Part shown: in pieces, positions 53,500 to 60,897 of the stretch
How the letters are laid out: every line of letters starts with the position of its first letter
Position numbering within the stretch: position 1 is the stretch's first letter
From: Accumulibacter appositus
Lineage (GTDB): Bacteria; Pseudomonadota; Gammaproteobacteria; Burkholderiales; Rhodocyclaceae
Assembly: GCF_035440685.1 (NCBI RefSeq)
Contig: NZ_DAORMW010000004.1
Length of the DNA: 64,000 nucleotides
Direction: 5' to 3' (one strand)
Program-made: the position numbers and the translations under genes
The notes under the pieces: generated by a model
Told to the model about the DNA's origin: nothing
The model's input: the letters and a program-made list of their open reading frames with translations, nothing else
Database searches by the model: none

Positions 53500-54489
53500 C
53501 TACTCCGCTGAACCCTCGCGCATCTGTTTGCGCCGGATCAGCAGGGCAAGCAGGAGGCAGACCATGACACCCAGCAGCAGCCCGTAGCCCCAGTAGGGAT
53601 AGGAGTAGGTCGAGAACTGCGCCACCTTGCCCTCGCCAAAGACGGTAGGCATGAAAGGCTTGACCGTGAAGGCGCCCCAGGGGTGCATGTTGTGACCGAA
53701 AAACCAGAGCCAGCCAGCGTAGGTGATCACGAAGAAGACCGGCAGCAGGGCCGGCACCAACGCCAGCAACAGCGAGAAGCCGCGCATGCAGGCGACGCCA
53801 GCCAACACCACCAGCATCGCCAGCAGCGTCCCGGCGATCACCACATGCGTGATCACGGTGACATTTTCACCCCAGCCCTGAATCTTCTCGGGCTCGTTGA
53901 AGAAGGTCGCCGTTTCGCTGACATAGTGGGCGACATGCGCTTGCAGGCCGCCCATTACATACTGGTCGACAATGATCCAGCCAGCGACCGCAGCAAAACC
54001 GACCGCCAGCACCAACAGCCGCGGCTTGCGGCGCGGCACCATGAAACCCAGAAGCATGACCGTGAAGAAGCCGAAGAAGAACTTGGCCAACGGCTTCTCG
54101 ACGGGCGCACCGGTGGCAATCGGGAACATCCCCACGTAGTGGTTGATGGTGTTCATTTCGTGCACGCAGTCGAGACCTTCGGCACCCTTGTTGACGTCCT
54201 TGTTCTTGTCGGTAATCGGGTTGTAGCGCTCGTCGTCGTGCGAGAGCTCCTTCTGAATGATCTCGCTATCCATGCGCGTGCCCTTGCCGGCCGCCGTGCA
54301 GCCGTTATAGACACCGTCGAAATGAAAGTGGATGCGAATGCCATCGGGGAAGGCATCGGCGGGATAGTTCGGCGCGGTCAAGGAGACCCACCAGATCGGC
54401 GCGAAGAAAGCGGCGATCATCAGGCCTGTGGCGACCGCGGTAAGCGCGGCGACGATGAAATTCTGCTTGCTGGGTGCTGCGGCTGACAT
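53500..54489 (-). CDS. nosB: nos operon membrane protein NosB (clade II hallmark)
   Basis: 329 residues with about six to seven membrane segments, and a periplasmic insert after the first segment (YPADAFPDGIRIHFHFDGVYNGCTAAGKGT) which contains a cysteine and histidines. NosB has no close family in clade I operons and is diagnostic of clade II (atypical) nos clusters such as that of Wolinella and Dechloromonas; its function is unknown. A terminator-like hairpin separates it from nosC2, so it likely has its own promoter. Confidence 0.9.
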   Translation of the reverse strand: MSAAAPSKQNFIVAALTAVATGLMIAAFFAPIWWVSLTAPNYPADAFPDGIRIHFHFDGVYNGCTAAGKGTRMDSEIIQKELSHDDERYNPITDKNKDVNKGAEGLDCVHEMNTINHYVGMFPIATGAPVEKPLAKFFFGFFTVMLLGFMVPRRKPRLLVLAVGFAAVAGWIIVDQYVMGGLQAHVAHYVSETATFFNEPEKIQGWGENVTVITHVVIAGTLLAMLVVLAGVACMRGFSLLLALVPALLPVFFVITYAGWLWFFGHNMHPWGAFTVKPFMPTVFGEGKVAQFSTYSYPYWGYGLLLGVMVCLLLALLIRRKQMREGSAE

Positions 54490-54606
54490 GCTTCAATCCT
54501 CGTCCAGAACGCTTGCGGTGTTCACGACCGGCCACGCAGGTGTCGATCCGTGCTGTGCAGTAGCGGTCTGCAGAATATTATTCATTACTTATGATTGCCG
54601 GGAACT

Positions 54607-54642
54607 AAAGCCCGCCGAGAAGAGAACCTGCGGACGGGCTTT
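54607..54642 (-). terminator. stem-loop after nosC2
   Basis: AAAGCCCG (54607-54614) pairs with CGGGCTTT (54635-54642) over a 20 nt loop, extended by CC/GG. Reading leftward after nosC2 the stem ends in CGGGCTTTAGTT. It lies between nosC2 and nosB and may separate their transcription. Confidence 0.6.
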
Positions 54643-54683
54643 GGCAGCGACAGAACGCGCTCCTTGTTACTTGCGAAGCCTAC

Positions 54684-55415
54684 TTACTTCTTGGCTGTTG
54701 CCTTCGGCTTGCACATATTGCCCGGCATGACTAGGCTCGACTGATAGGCCGAGATGGCGACCAGCTGCTTGTCGTCGTACTTCTTGATGATCTTGACCAT
54801 GTCCGGGTTCGCGTTGCGACGGTGGCCGTCGCGAATCTCGGTCATCTGGCGCAAAAGGTACTTGTAATGCTGGCCAGCGATCACCGGGTAGAACTTGTCC
54901 TTGACGCCCTCGCCATTCGCGCCGTGACACTCCTTGCATTCCTTCTCGTAGAGCGTCTTGCCGGTCGCCAGCTGTACGGCGGCATCCGGACCCTCGTACT
55001 TGCCGTGTTCGATGGGGATACACAGCCCTTCGATATAGACGGCCACATCAGCCAGTTCCTGTGGGTCGATCAGTGTCGCGGCAAAGGGGTACATCGTCGG
55101 ATTGTCACGCAGACCGGCACGGATATCAGCCATCTGTTTGATCAGTACGGTGGTGTGCTGGCCCGCCAGCTGCGGAAAAGTGCCATCGGGACGGCCTGCT
55201 CCGGACGGCAGATGACAGGCGCCGCAGACCTCGTAACCCTCCTCGCCACGCACCTTGTCGCCCTTGAGCTTCAAGGCCTCCATTTTTTCGCCTTCCTCGG
55301 CGTTCCATTTGTACGACTTGTCCTCGATGCCGTGCGCCTTGGGTGGTGGCGGACCGGCTTGCGCGGCACCTGCCGCGATCATCGCCAGCGAAACGGCCAG
55401 AATCAGTTTCTTCAT
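54684..55415 (-). CDS. nosC2: diheme c-type cytochrome NosC2-like
   Basis: 243 residues. Sec signal peptide LILAVSLAMIAAGAAQA; two heme c sites, C64-x2-C67-H68 (EVCGACH) and C160-x2-C163-H164 (ECKECH), so two cytochrome c553-like domains. A perfect FNR-type box lies 66 bp upstream of its ATG. It is presumably the periplasmic electron donor to NosZ in the clade II route. Confidence 0.9.
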   Translation of the reverse strand: MKKLILAVSLAMIAAGAAQAGPPPPKAHGIEDKSYKWNAEEGEKMEALKLKGDKVRGEEGYEVCGACHLPSGAGRPDGTFPQLAGQHTTVLIKQMADIRAGLRDNPTMYPFAATLIDPQELADVAVYIEGLCIPIEHGKYEGPDAAVQLATGKTLYEKECKECHGANGEGVKDKFYPVIAGQHYKYLLRQMTEIRDGHRRNANPDMVKIIKKYDDKQLVAISAYQSSLVMPGNMCKPKATAKK

Positions 55416-55480
55416 TTCCTAACTCCCTCGTGTTTGAGAATCCACAGCTGTCAATCTAACAAGCAGCCCGACGTTTGGCG

Positions 55481-55494
55481 TTGATACTCATCAA
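55481..55494 (-). promoter_or_regulatory. FNR/DNR-type box upstream of nosC2
   Basis: TTGATACTCATCAA matches the TTGAT-N4-ATCAA consensus perfectly. On the minus strand it is followed after 22 bp by TAGATT, the spacing expected for an activator box centred near -41.5 with its -10. The nosC2 ATG is at 55415. Confidence 0.75.
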
Positions 55495-55567
55495 GTCAGG
55501 CGCGCGACGCAGCGCCCGGCGGCCGCGCCCTGCGCTCACCTGGCAGCGACGATTTTCCGACCCCAGC

Positions 55568-55882
55568 TCAAGGCTTGAGCTTGGAGATGTAATCGGCCAG
55601 CACCTTGATTTGCTCATCGCTGACCAGTGGCATCACGCCTTTCATTGCTGCCGAGTTGCCGTTGGCACGCGCCCCGGTCTTGATGTCCAGCATCTGCTTT
55701 TCGAGATACTTGGCATTCTGTCCGGCGATCTTCGGATAATCGGGCATCAGGGTCTTGGTGCCGTTCGCACCGTGGCACGCGCCGCAGGTCTTCTCGGCGT
55801 ACAACTTGGCGCCGTCGTCAGCCGCCAATACCGGCGCGGCGGCCAGGCTCGCCAGCACCACCACAGCCATCAATTTCTTCAT
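55568..55882 (-). CDS. nosC1: monoheme c-type cytochrome NosC1-like
   Basis: 104 residues from ATG 55882, which has AAAAGGA 6 nt upstream; two earlier in-frame ATGs are less well placed. Signal peptide LMAVVVLASLAAAPVLAA; one heme c site, C33-G-A-C36-H37 (KTCGACHGANGT), with the methionine ligand in GVMPLV. Small cytochrome c553 type. It is separated from nosZ by a hairpin and an FNR-like box. The stop overlaps the stem AGCTCAAGGCTTGAGCT (55565-55581). Confidence 0.9.
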   Translation of the reverse strand: MKKLMAVVVLASLAAAPVLAADDGAKLYAEKTCGACHGANGTKTLMPDYPKIAGQNAKYLEKQMLDIKTGARANGNSAAMKGVMPLVSDEQIKVLADYISKLKP

Positions 55883-55905
55883 GGTCATTCCTTTTCGCAT
55901 AAGAA

Positions 55906-55936
55906 AACGGGGAACAGAGTAACTCCGCCCCCCGTT
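55906..55936 (-). terminator. stem-loop between nosZ and nosC1
   Basis: AACGGGG (55906-55912) and CCCCGTT (55930-55936) form the arms; leftward they are followed by TTCTTA. The loop is long (17 nt) and contains GGA/TCC pairing. It might reduce read-through from nosZ; it also falls where the second FNR box would place a transcript start. Confidence 0.5.
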
Positions 55937-55944
55937 GAGTCGCT

Positions 55945-55958
55945 TTGAGTCAGATCAA
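55945..55958 (-). promoter_or_regulatory. FNR/DNR-type box upstream of nosC1
   Basis: TTGAGTCAGATCAA on the plus strand, TTGATCTGACTCAA on the minus; one base differs from TTGAT-N4-ATCAA, as in the nosZ box. It is 63-76 bp upstream of the nosC1 ATG. The -10 expected at proper distance is weak (TTACTC). Confidence 0.55.
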
Positions 55959-55974
55959 CACGGCTTGCTGGTCT

Positions 55975-58272
55975 TTACTTGACCGGCTTGGCACCATTCT
56001 GCTCAAGATAGGTCTTGGCACGCAGGCCGAGATCCGCCGCCTTGACCTGGTACTGCCAGATCTGCTCGGTCCACAGCGTGGCGTTGTTCCAGTCCTTCTT
56101 GCCAGCAGCTTCGTCAGCCTTGGCCTTGGCGTCCTTGATCTTGCCCAGCTGGTCGACGGCGTCGTCCATCATCGCCACCACATCCGGGAAGTCCTTGTAG
56201 TTGACACCGGTGATGTAGCCAACCACCGAGTCGATCACCGCCTGTGTATCGACCACCTTCTTCAGCTGCGACTTGTAGTCCGCTTCGCTGTAGTCGGTGC
56301 CAGCGGTCATCGCCGTCTTGGTCGGCTTCCAGCCTTTCGGCTTGACCAGCAGGTAACCCTGCATCTCGAGGTGCAGCGCCGAGCAGAACTCCGTGCAGTA
56401 GTACGGATAGACGCCTTCCTTGTCAGCCTTGAACTTGACCTGCACGGTCTTGCCCGGCTCGATCGACGCATGCACGTTGTAGGTCGACACCGCAAAGCCG
56501 TGCGTTTCGTCCTGCGCGCGCTCAAGGTTGGTCAGGTTGATGATGATCTCGTCGCCAACTTCCGCCTCGATCGTTTCCGGCGTGATGTGCGAACGGATCA
56601 GCGTACCGAAGACTTCAACCTTGTTGCCGGTGCGGACGGTTTTCTCCTCGCCTGCCCGGACGGCACCGGCGTGCTTCTTGTCGGTGCGGCTGTCGGTACC
56701 GACCTTGTAACGGACGCCAGGCTTCAGCTTGCTCGCTTCGATGGCCACCACGTAATGCGGCTCGCCCAGCGGCAGCGGCATGTCGTAGAGCAGCTGCATC
56801 TTGTCGTCGCTGATGTCGATCAACTGGTGGTTCTGCGGATGCAGCGGACCGACGGGAGCAAAACGGTCGATCGACAGCTTGTTCAGCGCCACCAGGTAGC
56901 GGCCCTTGGGATCCATGGAATCGCCTTCCATGGTCATCAGGTGACCAATGTTGTAGTGCACGCTGATCTTGTCGAGCACCTTGCCTTCGCAGTAGTTCCA
57001 CTTGGCGACCTGCGAGTCAACGTACAGCGAGGTGTAGGCCACGCAGGGCTTGGAGTCGTACTGCGTATGCAGCGGGCCAAGGCCGAGCTGGACCTGCGTA
57101 TGCAGCGCGTCCTGCATGTTGATCACCGGCAGACCGTAGGGATCCTTCGATTCGAACTTTCCGGCCTTGATCGCGGCCATGATCTTCTCGAAGGAGTAGA
57201 CCGAAACGTGCGTGTCGAGCTTGCCGGAAACGGTGATCAGCTTGCCGTCCGGAGTGACGTCAACGCCGTGCGGCGATTTCGGCTCCGGAACCAGGAAGAC
57301 AATGCCTTCCTTGACCGAAACATCCAGCGGCAGGACATTGTGGCCGTTGATCTTCTTGGCCTTTCCGGCAGCCACCAGCTCGGCGGCTTTCTTCCAGTTG
57401 ATCACGTGCATGTAGTCGGTGTCTTTGGCCGAGCAACCCGCTTCATAGGGAGGGCGACCCTTTTCGATACCGCCAACGTAACGCTCGGTACAGAAGGAGT
57501 TGGTGAACGACCAGCCGTCGGACGGCCCCTTGCCGGCATCCGACAGGTCCTGGCTGTACGGCGGCAACTCGATCGAGAACGACTGCGCCGGATCGATGCG
57601 CCCTTCCTTGCGATCGAACTTCCAGTAGGTGACGCCGCCGCGGTATTTCTCGTTGAACTCTTCGAGCGGCTCGAACTTCTTGTTCGCCAGCGGCGTCGCA
57701 TACTGCGCAGCCTCGATCACGTACTCGGTGTTGGGCGTGACGAAGGCGCCGCCATGCTCGGACTTGTAGATCGGGTTGACGACGATCTGCTTGGTTTCGA
57801 AATCGCGCAGGTCGATCACCGCCAGGCGTGGGTTGGCCTTGTCGTTGATGAACAGGAACTGGCCATCGTACTGACCCTGGGTCTCCGACATCGCCGGGTG
57901 GTGCGTGTCACCCCAGGTAATGTCCTTGCCGTCGATCTTGCCTTGGGCAAGGACCGCCTTCGAGCTTTCGTCAAAGCCATAGCCCTGCCAGGGTTCCGGC
58001 GTGAACACACCGATGTACTTGAGGATGCGCATCGACGGCACACCATAGACGATGACCTGTCCCGACTGGCCACCGGACGAGAAAGCGATGAACTCGTCGC
58101 GCTTTCCGGTCGGCACATAGGTCTTGGCGGCGGCCAGCAGGTCCTGCTGCGAAAGGCTTCGACGCTTCATGACGTCCTGTAGTGACTCGGCAGCATAGCT
58201 ACTGCCGGAAGCTGCGAAGCCGAGTCCTGCGACGAGCAGCAGCGACGCAACTTGCTTCATTCGAAATTCCAT
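55975..58272 (-). CDS. nosZ: nitrous-oxide reductase, clade II (Sec-type) NosZ
   Basis: Reduces N2O to N2 in the periplasm. 765 residues from ATG 58272, which has GGGAGAGAGAG before it; the open frame extends to 58455. MEFRMKQVASLLLVAGLGFAASGS is a Sec signal peptide with no twin arginine, typical of clade II, in keeping with nosB and the cytochromes downstream. The propeller carries CuZ histidines (THHPAMSETQG, and the EHGGAFVTP, SPHGVDVTPDG, NIGHLMTMEGDS, HPQNHQ stretches) and the C-terminal cupredoxin carries the CuA motif YCTEFCSALHLEMQGY near residues 624-639. The C-terminus of about 100 residues, with a helical LGLRAKTYLEQNG end, is also longer than in clade I. Confidence 0.97.
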   Translation of the reverse strand: MEFRMKQVASLLLVAGLGFAASGSSYAAESLQDVMKRRSLSQQDLLAAAKTYVPTGKRDEFIAFSSGGQSGQVIVYGVPSMRILKYIGVFTPEPWQGYGFDESSKAVLAQGKIDGKDITWGDTHHPAMSETQGQYDGQFLFINDKANPRLAVIDLRDFETKQIVVNPIYKSEHGGAFVTPNTEYVIEAAQYATPLANKKFEPLEEFNEKYRGGVTYWKFDRKEGRIDPAQSFSIELPPYSQDLSDAGKGPSDGWSFTNSFCTERYVGGIEKGRPPYEAGCSAKDTDYMHVINWKKAAELVAAGKAKKINGHNVLPLDVSVKEGIVFLVPEPKSPHGVDVTPDGKLITVSGKLDTHVSVYSFEKIMAAIKAGKFESKDPYGLPVINMQDALHTQVQLGLGPLHTQYDSKPCVAYTSLYVDSQVAKWNYCEGKVLDKISVHYNIGHLMTMEGDSMDPKGRYLVALNKLSIDRFAPVGPLHPQNHQLIDISDDKMQLLYDMPLPLGEPHYVVAIEASKLKPGVRYKVGTDSRTDKKHAGAVRAGEEKTVRTGNKVEVFGTLIRSHITPETIEAEVGDEIIINLTNLERAQDETHGFAVSTYNVHASIEPGKTVQVKFKADKEGVYPYYCTEFCSALHLEMQGYLLVKPKGWKPTKTAMTAGTDYSEADYKSQLKKVVDTQAVIDSVVGYITGVNYKDFPDVVAMMDDAVDQLGKIKDAKAKADEAAGKKDWNNATLWTEQIWQYQVKAADLGLRAKTYLEQNGAKPVK

Positions 58273-58340
58273 TCTCTCTCTCCCTTTGAACAATTGGGGT
58301 TTGGCTTTCCCATCCCTATCGCCAAGCGACATGGCGCCAC

Positions 58341-58371
58341 TGCGGCAATATGCCGCACATTGTGCGCACAA
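58341..58371. promoter_or_regulatory. two stacked palindromes upstream of nosZ
   Basis: TGCGGCA-ATA-TGCCGCA (58341-58357) and, 2 bp away, TTGTGCGCACAA (58360-58371) are both perfect. They lie between the FNR-type box and the nosZ ATG and cover the predicted -10 CACAAT. Likely binding sites of a second regulator; identity unknown. Confidence 0.55.
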
Positions 58372-58386
58372 GAGCCGCGCGATAAT

Positions 58387-58400
58387 TTGAGGTGAATCAA
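58387..58400 (-). promoter_or_regulatory. FNR/DNR-type box upstream of nosZ
   Basis: TTGATTCACCTCAA on the minus strand, one mismatch to TTGAT-N4-ATCAA. After 22 bp comes CACAAT as a -10-like hexamer, the spacing of a class II FNR promoter; predicted transcript start about 58352, 80 nt before the ATG. It also lies about 150 bp upstream of the divergent copper genes and could act on them. Confidence 0.65.
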
Positions 58401-58551
58401 TTTTCGTCGAGCCGCGCCTTCGCACAATGTCGGGCTTGCCTTTCCGCTGCGGCACGCGTGCTCACCGACACCGCGCAGCCCTCGGTGCCCAAAAACACGC
58501 CGCGCCCACGGCTAGACCTGTAGCGGACGGCCACGGAGCCGATATTTCCCG

Positions 58552-59019
58552 ATGACCAAGAACCTCCTGCTCGACGCCGCGATCCTGCTCGCCCTGGCCA
58601 TTCTCGGCGTCATCGGCTACAAGCTGGCACCGCTGCTCAGCCCGAAGGCCGATATCGCACTACCGCTATCAAGCTGCAATCTGAACCAGCAGGCGTGCAC
58701 GGCCGCCCTTCCGGACGGCGGTCAGCTCGAATTCTCGATTGAACCAAGACCGGTGCCGTCGCTAAAGCCCCTGCAATTGCAGGCGACGCTCACCGGCAGC
58801 GAAGTTCGCAGCGTAGAAGTTGATTTCGCCGGCACCGAAATGAAAATGGGCTATAACCGACCACAGCTGGCCAGCGAGCCGAACAACAGCCAGCGCTTCT
58901 CGGGAATGGCCAGCCTGCCGGTATGCATTACCGGGAGCATGGAATGGGATGCGACCGTACTGGTCGATACCGGCAAGGCCCTGGTGGCGGTGCCATTCCG
59001 CTTCCAGAGCGGCAACTGA
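58552..59019 (+). CDS. membrane-anchored periplasmic protein, unknown, next to SCO
   Basis: 155 residues. N-terminal membrane segment LLLDAAILLALAILGVIGYKLAPLL, then a small beta-rich domain. Cysteines in LSSCNLNQQACTAALPDGG and in ASLPVCITGSMEW, and a Met-x-Met pair in GTEMKMGYNRPQL, are candidate copper ligands. The composition recalls small cytochrome-oxidase assembly proteins of FixH/CtaG type but I cannot assign a family. It is divergent from nosZ and is 13 bp upstream of the SCO gene. Confidence 0.8.
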   Translation: MTKNLLLDAAILLALAILGVIGYKLAPLLSPKADIALPLSSCNLNQQACTAALPDGGQLEFSIEPRPVPSLKPLQLQATLTGSEVRSVEVDFAGTEMKMGYNRPQLASEPNNSQRFSGMASLPVCITGSMEWDATVLVDTGKALVAVPFRFQSGN

Positions 59020-59032
59020 GGCCGGCGCACAC

Positions 59033-59668
59033 ATGAAGACCCGCTTGCTGTTGATCGCCCTGATCGTCGTACTCAGCGCCACGCTGATCTATCTGGCAGC
59101 CTTCTGGGAACCGCTACCGCCAGCGACCATCACCGCCGCTCGGCCGCATGCCCGCCTGGCGGCGGCAGCCAAGCCAGCGGGAGGCGACTTCATACTCCAG
59201 GGGCCGCAAGGACCCGTCGCTCTCGCCGATTATCGCGGCCAAGTCGTCTTGCTCTACTTCGGCTACACCTACTGCCCCGATGTCTGCCCGACGTCGCTGG
59301 CGCTGATCGCCCAGGCACTGTCCGGGCTGGAAGCGAGCGAGCGGCAGCAGGTGCAGGCCTGGCTCATCTCGGTCGACCCGCAACGCGACAGCGCTGAGCG
59401 CCTGCAGGAGTACGCGCCCTTCTTTCACCGGACTCTGATCGGCCTGAGCGGCACGCCAGCGGAGATCGCCCGCGTCGCCGCACAGTATGGGGCCAGTTAT
59501 CAGGCGCAGCCGCCGAACGCGCAGGGGCAATACAGCGTCGACCACTCCTCGGCGACCTACCTAATCGATACCCAGGGGAAGCTGGCACTCAGCCTGCCGC
59601 ACGCCTCGACACCCGCACAAATCCTTGCCGCCATCCGCCAACATCTGGCGCCGGTCGCCGTCAGATGA
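59033..59668 (+). CDS. SCO1/SenC-type copper chaperone/thiol reductase
   Basis: 211 residues from ATG 59033. One N-terminal membrane anchor (LLLIALIVVLSATLIYLAAFW), then a thioredoxin fold with the copper site C81-x3-C85 (YTYCPDVCPTS) and H171 (SVDHSSATYLID), the full SCO set. SCO proteins deliver copper to, or reduce, the cysteines of CuA. Here, next to nosZ and away from any oxidase gene, the CuA of NosZ is a plausible target. Confidence 0.92.
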   Translation: MKTRLLLIALIVVLSATLIYLAAFWEPLPPATITAARPHARLAAAAKPAGGDFILQGPQGPVALADYRGQVVLLYFGYTYCPDVCPTSLALIAQALSGLEASERQQVQAWLISVDPQRDSAERLQEYAPFFHRTLIGLSGTPAEIARVAAQYGASYQAQPPNAQGQYSVDHSSATYLIDTQGKLALSLPHASTPAQILAAIRQHLAPVAVR

Positions 59669-59716
59669 AGCCAACAGCAGACCCCTCCGATCACTTACTG
59701 ACAGGAAAATCCCGCC

Positions 59717-60211
59717 ATGCGTTTGCATCCCACCCTTGCCGTCCTCGCCACGACACTCACGGCACTCACGCTGCCCTTACCCACCCTGGCCAGCGAGACC
59801 GATCTGAGCATCATCGGCGCCTACGTGCGCATGGTGCCGCCGGGAACACCCAACACCGCCGCCTTCATGACCATAGCCAACAGCGGCAGCAGCAACCGCA
59901 AGCTGCTCATGGCAGAAAGCCCGGCCGCCAAGCGAAGCGAGTTGCACACCCATATCAATGACCAGGGCATGATGCGCATGCGCCAGGTGGAGGCAATCGA
60001 AATCAAGGCCGCGGCGCACACCGAACTCAAACCCGGCGGCTACCACATCATGCTGCTCGATCTCCAGCAGTCACTGAAAGAAGGCGACAGCGTGCCCCTC
60101 ACCCTACGCTTCGACGACGGCAGCACCAAGGAGATCGCCGCCGCAGTCAAGAAGCCCCAGACGGTCATGAAAGCCACAGACACCCCGGAGCACGGCGCGA
60201 TGAAGCACTGA
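59717..60211 (+). CDS. PCu(A)C periplasmic copper chaperone
   Basis: 164 residues. Signal peptide ends near LPTLASE (residue 26). Copper motif is exact: H77-x10-M88-x21-H110-x-M112, in SELHTHINDQGMMRMRQ and GGYHIMLLDL. The C-terminus (DTPEHGAMKH) adds His and Met residues. PCu(A)C hands Cu(I) to SCO and CuA sites. It lies 48 bp after the SCO gene, in one operon. Confidence 0.94.
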   Translation: MRLHPTLAVLATTLTALTLPLPTLASETDLSIIGAYVRMVPPGTPNTAAFMTIANSGSSNRKLLMAESPAAKRSELHTHINDQGMMRMRQVEAIEIKAAAHTELKPGGYHIMLLDLQQSLKEGDSVPLTLRFDDGSTKEIAAAVKKPQTVMKATDTPEHGAMKH

Positions 60212-60262
60212 GCGAAGGAACATCTGCGGCTGCCGCTCAGGCGCCAAGAGCTGTGCCCTTGG

Positions 60263-60433
60263 CTATCGCCGGGCGCCGTAAATCCGGGATTTCCTGCGCC
60301 AGCAAGCAGGTTTCTGCAAAGCCGAAACGTCCACCCGCGGCGCCGTGAAGACTTCCTGCGCAATAGCCCAGCGATGCGTCTCGGCCTGATAGACACCAGC
60401 GATCTGCTCAAACAACTTCTGAATGCGATTCAT
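60263..60433 (-). CDS. 56-residue small protein under a LexA box
   Basis: ATG at 60431-60433, TAG at 60263-60265, preceded by GAGGAG at 9 nt spacing. The sequence begins MNRIQKLFEQIAGVYQAE and has a helical first half and a Lys/Arg/Trp-rich end (KPACWRRKSRIYGARR). I do not recognise a family. A near-consensus LexA box lies 68 bp upstream on the same strand with nothing in between. Read in full from the sequence; whether it is translated is not known. Confidence 0.6.
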   Translation of the reverse strand: MNRIQKLFEQIAGVYQAETHRWAIAQEVFTAPRVDVSALQKPACWRRKSRIYGARR

Positions 60434-60501
60434 GATGACTTGCTCCTCTATCGGGATCGATTGATCGAATTCGCTGCAGCTGGAGCAAGAATAACGAAAT
60501 A

Positions 60502-60517
60502 CTGTACGTATGTACAG
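60502..60517. promoter_or_regulatory. LexA (SOS) box
   Basis: CTGTACGTATGTACAG fits CTGT-N8-ACAG, inside TACTGTACGTATGTACAGCA, one of the closest matches to the E. coli SOS consensus possible. Nearest gene reading away from it is the 56-residue frame at 60433 (minus). To the right only the tRNA terminator and fragment follow. Confidence 0.75.
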
Positions 60518-60634
60518 CACTTTATGTGGCCACACTTCGGCGGCGGCTGGCACGCCTGTGACGCAAAGATGAGAACCTACAGAGCAAAACCGCCGCCTGA
60601 GGGTTTCAGGCCAGCCGGCCGGGTTCGCAGACAA

Positions 60635-60662
60635 CAAAAAGCCCCGGCTTGTGACCGAGGCT
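60635..60662 (-). terminator. intrinsic terminator of the tRNA-Thr gene
   Basis: Minus strand AGCCTCGG (60662-60655) and CCGGGGCT (60647-60640) form an 8 bp stem (one mismatch) with a 7 nt loop, followed by TTTTT (60639-60635). It lies 17 bp after the tRNA 3' end, as expected for the original gene. Confidence 0.8.
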
Positions 60663-60678
60663 AATTGTTTGTTTCTAC

Positions 60679-60728
60679 TGGTGCCGCTGGGCGGAATCGA
60701 ACTGCCGACCTTCGCATCACGAATGCGC
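60679..60728 (-). tRNA. 3' fragment of tRNA-Thr(CGU); integration site (attL)
   Basis: The minus strand carries the anticodon arm from about 60728 (GCGCATTCGTGATGCGAA, anticodon CGU), then GGTCGGCAGTTCGATTCCGCCCAGCGGCACCA in form, ending CCA at 60679. Acceptor strand CAGCGGC matches tRNA-Thr. The 5' half (GCCGCTGTAGCTCAG in a normal tRNA-Thr) is missing; sequence beyond 60728 is unrelated. T stem has one A-C mismatch. Left flank is chromosomal with the tRNA's own terminator, so this is the remnant copy made by integration of an element that begins at about 60725. Confidence 0.75.
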
Positions 60729-60833
60729 AAAGAATGGCATTTCTCTATGTTGATTGGGATTCATGAAAACACCAAAACATACTGTTTTTCAATAGCCTAG
60801 CAGAACTAGACGTTTCTTTCTGTTGATGCGCAT

Positions 60834-60842
60834 TGCTATAAT
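60834..60842 (+). promoter_or_regulatory. extended -10 promoter of the integrase gene
   Basis: TTGCTATAAT contains TGnTATAAT, an extended -10; no good -35 at 17 bp (TTCTTT). About 55 bp before the integrase ATG 60898, and directly before the TGCCTACT repeats. Confidence 0.55.
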
Positions 60843-60843
60843 T

Positions 60844-60880
60844 TGCCTACTATATGCCTACTGAATGTCCTTGGTAGGCA
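60844..60880 (+). repeat. TGCCTACT repeats in integrase leader
   Basis: TGCCTACT at 60844-60851 and 60855-60862 in direct orientation 11 bp apart, and GGTAGGCA (60873-60880) as an inverted copy with one difference. They cover the probable transcript start of the integrase gene and may be its operator or integrase arm sites. Confidence 0.55.
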
Positions 60881-60897
60881 GCAGCGGAGGGTGGGCG

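Noticed and set aside
55945..58182. Open frame of 745 codons on the plus strand
   Set aside because: Lies wholly antisense to nosZ; its protein is an Arg/Leu/Val/His-rich mirror of GC-rich codons with no domain or ribosome site.
58273..58455. N-terminal extension of NosZ to 58455
   Set aside because: It covers the promoter, has no signal features, and the ATG at 58272 has a ribosome site and gives a clean Sec signal peptide.
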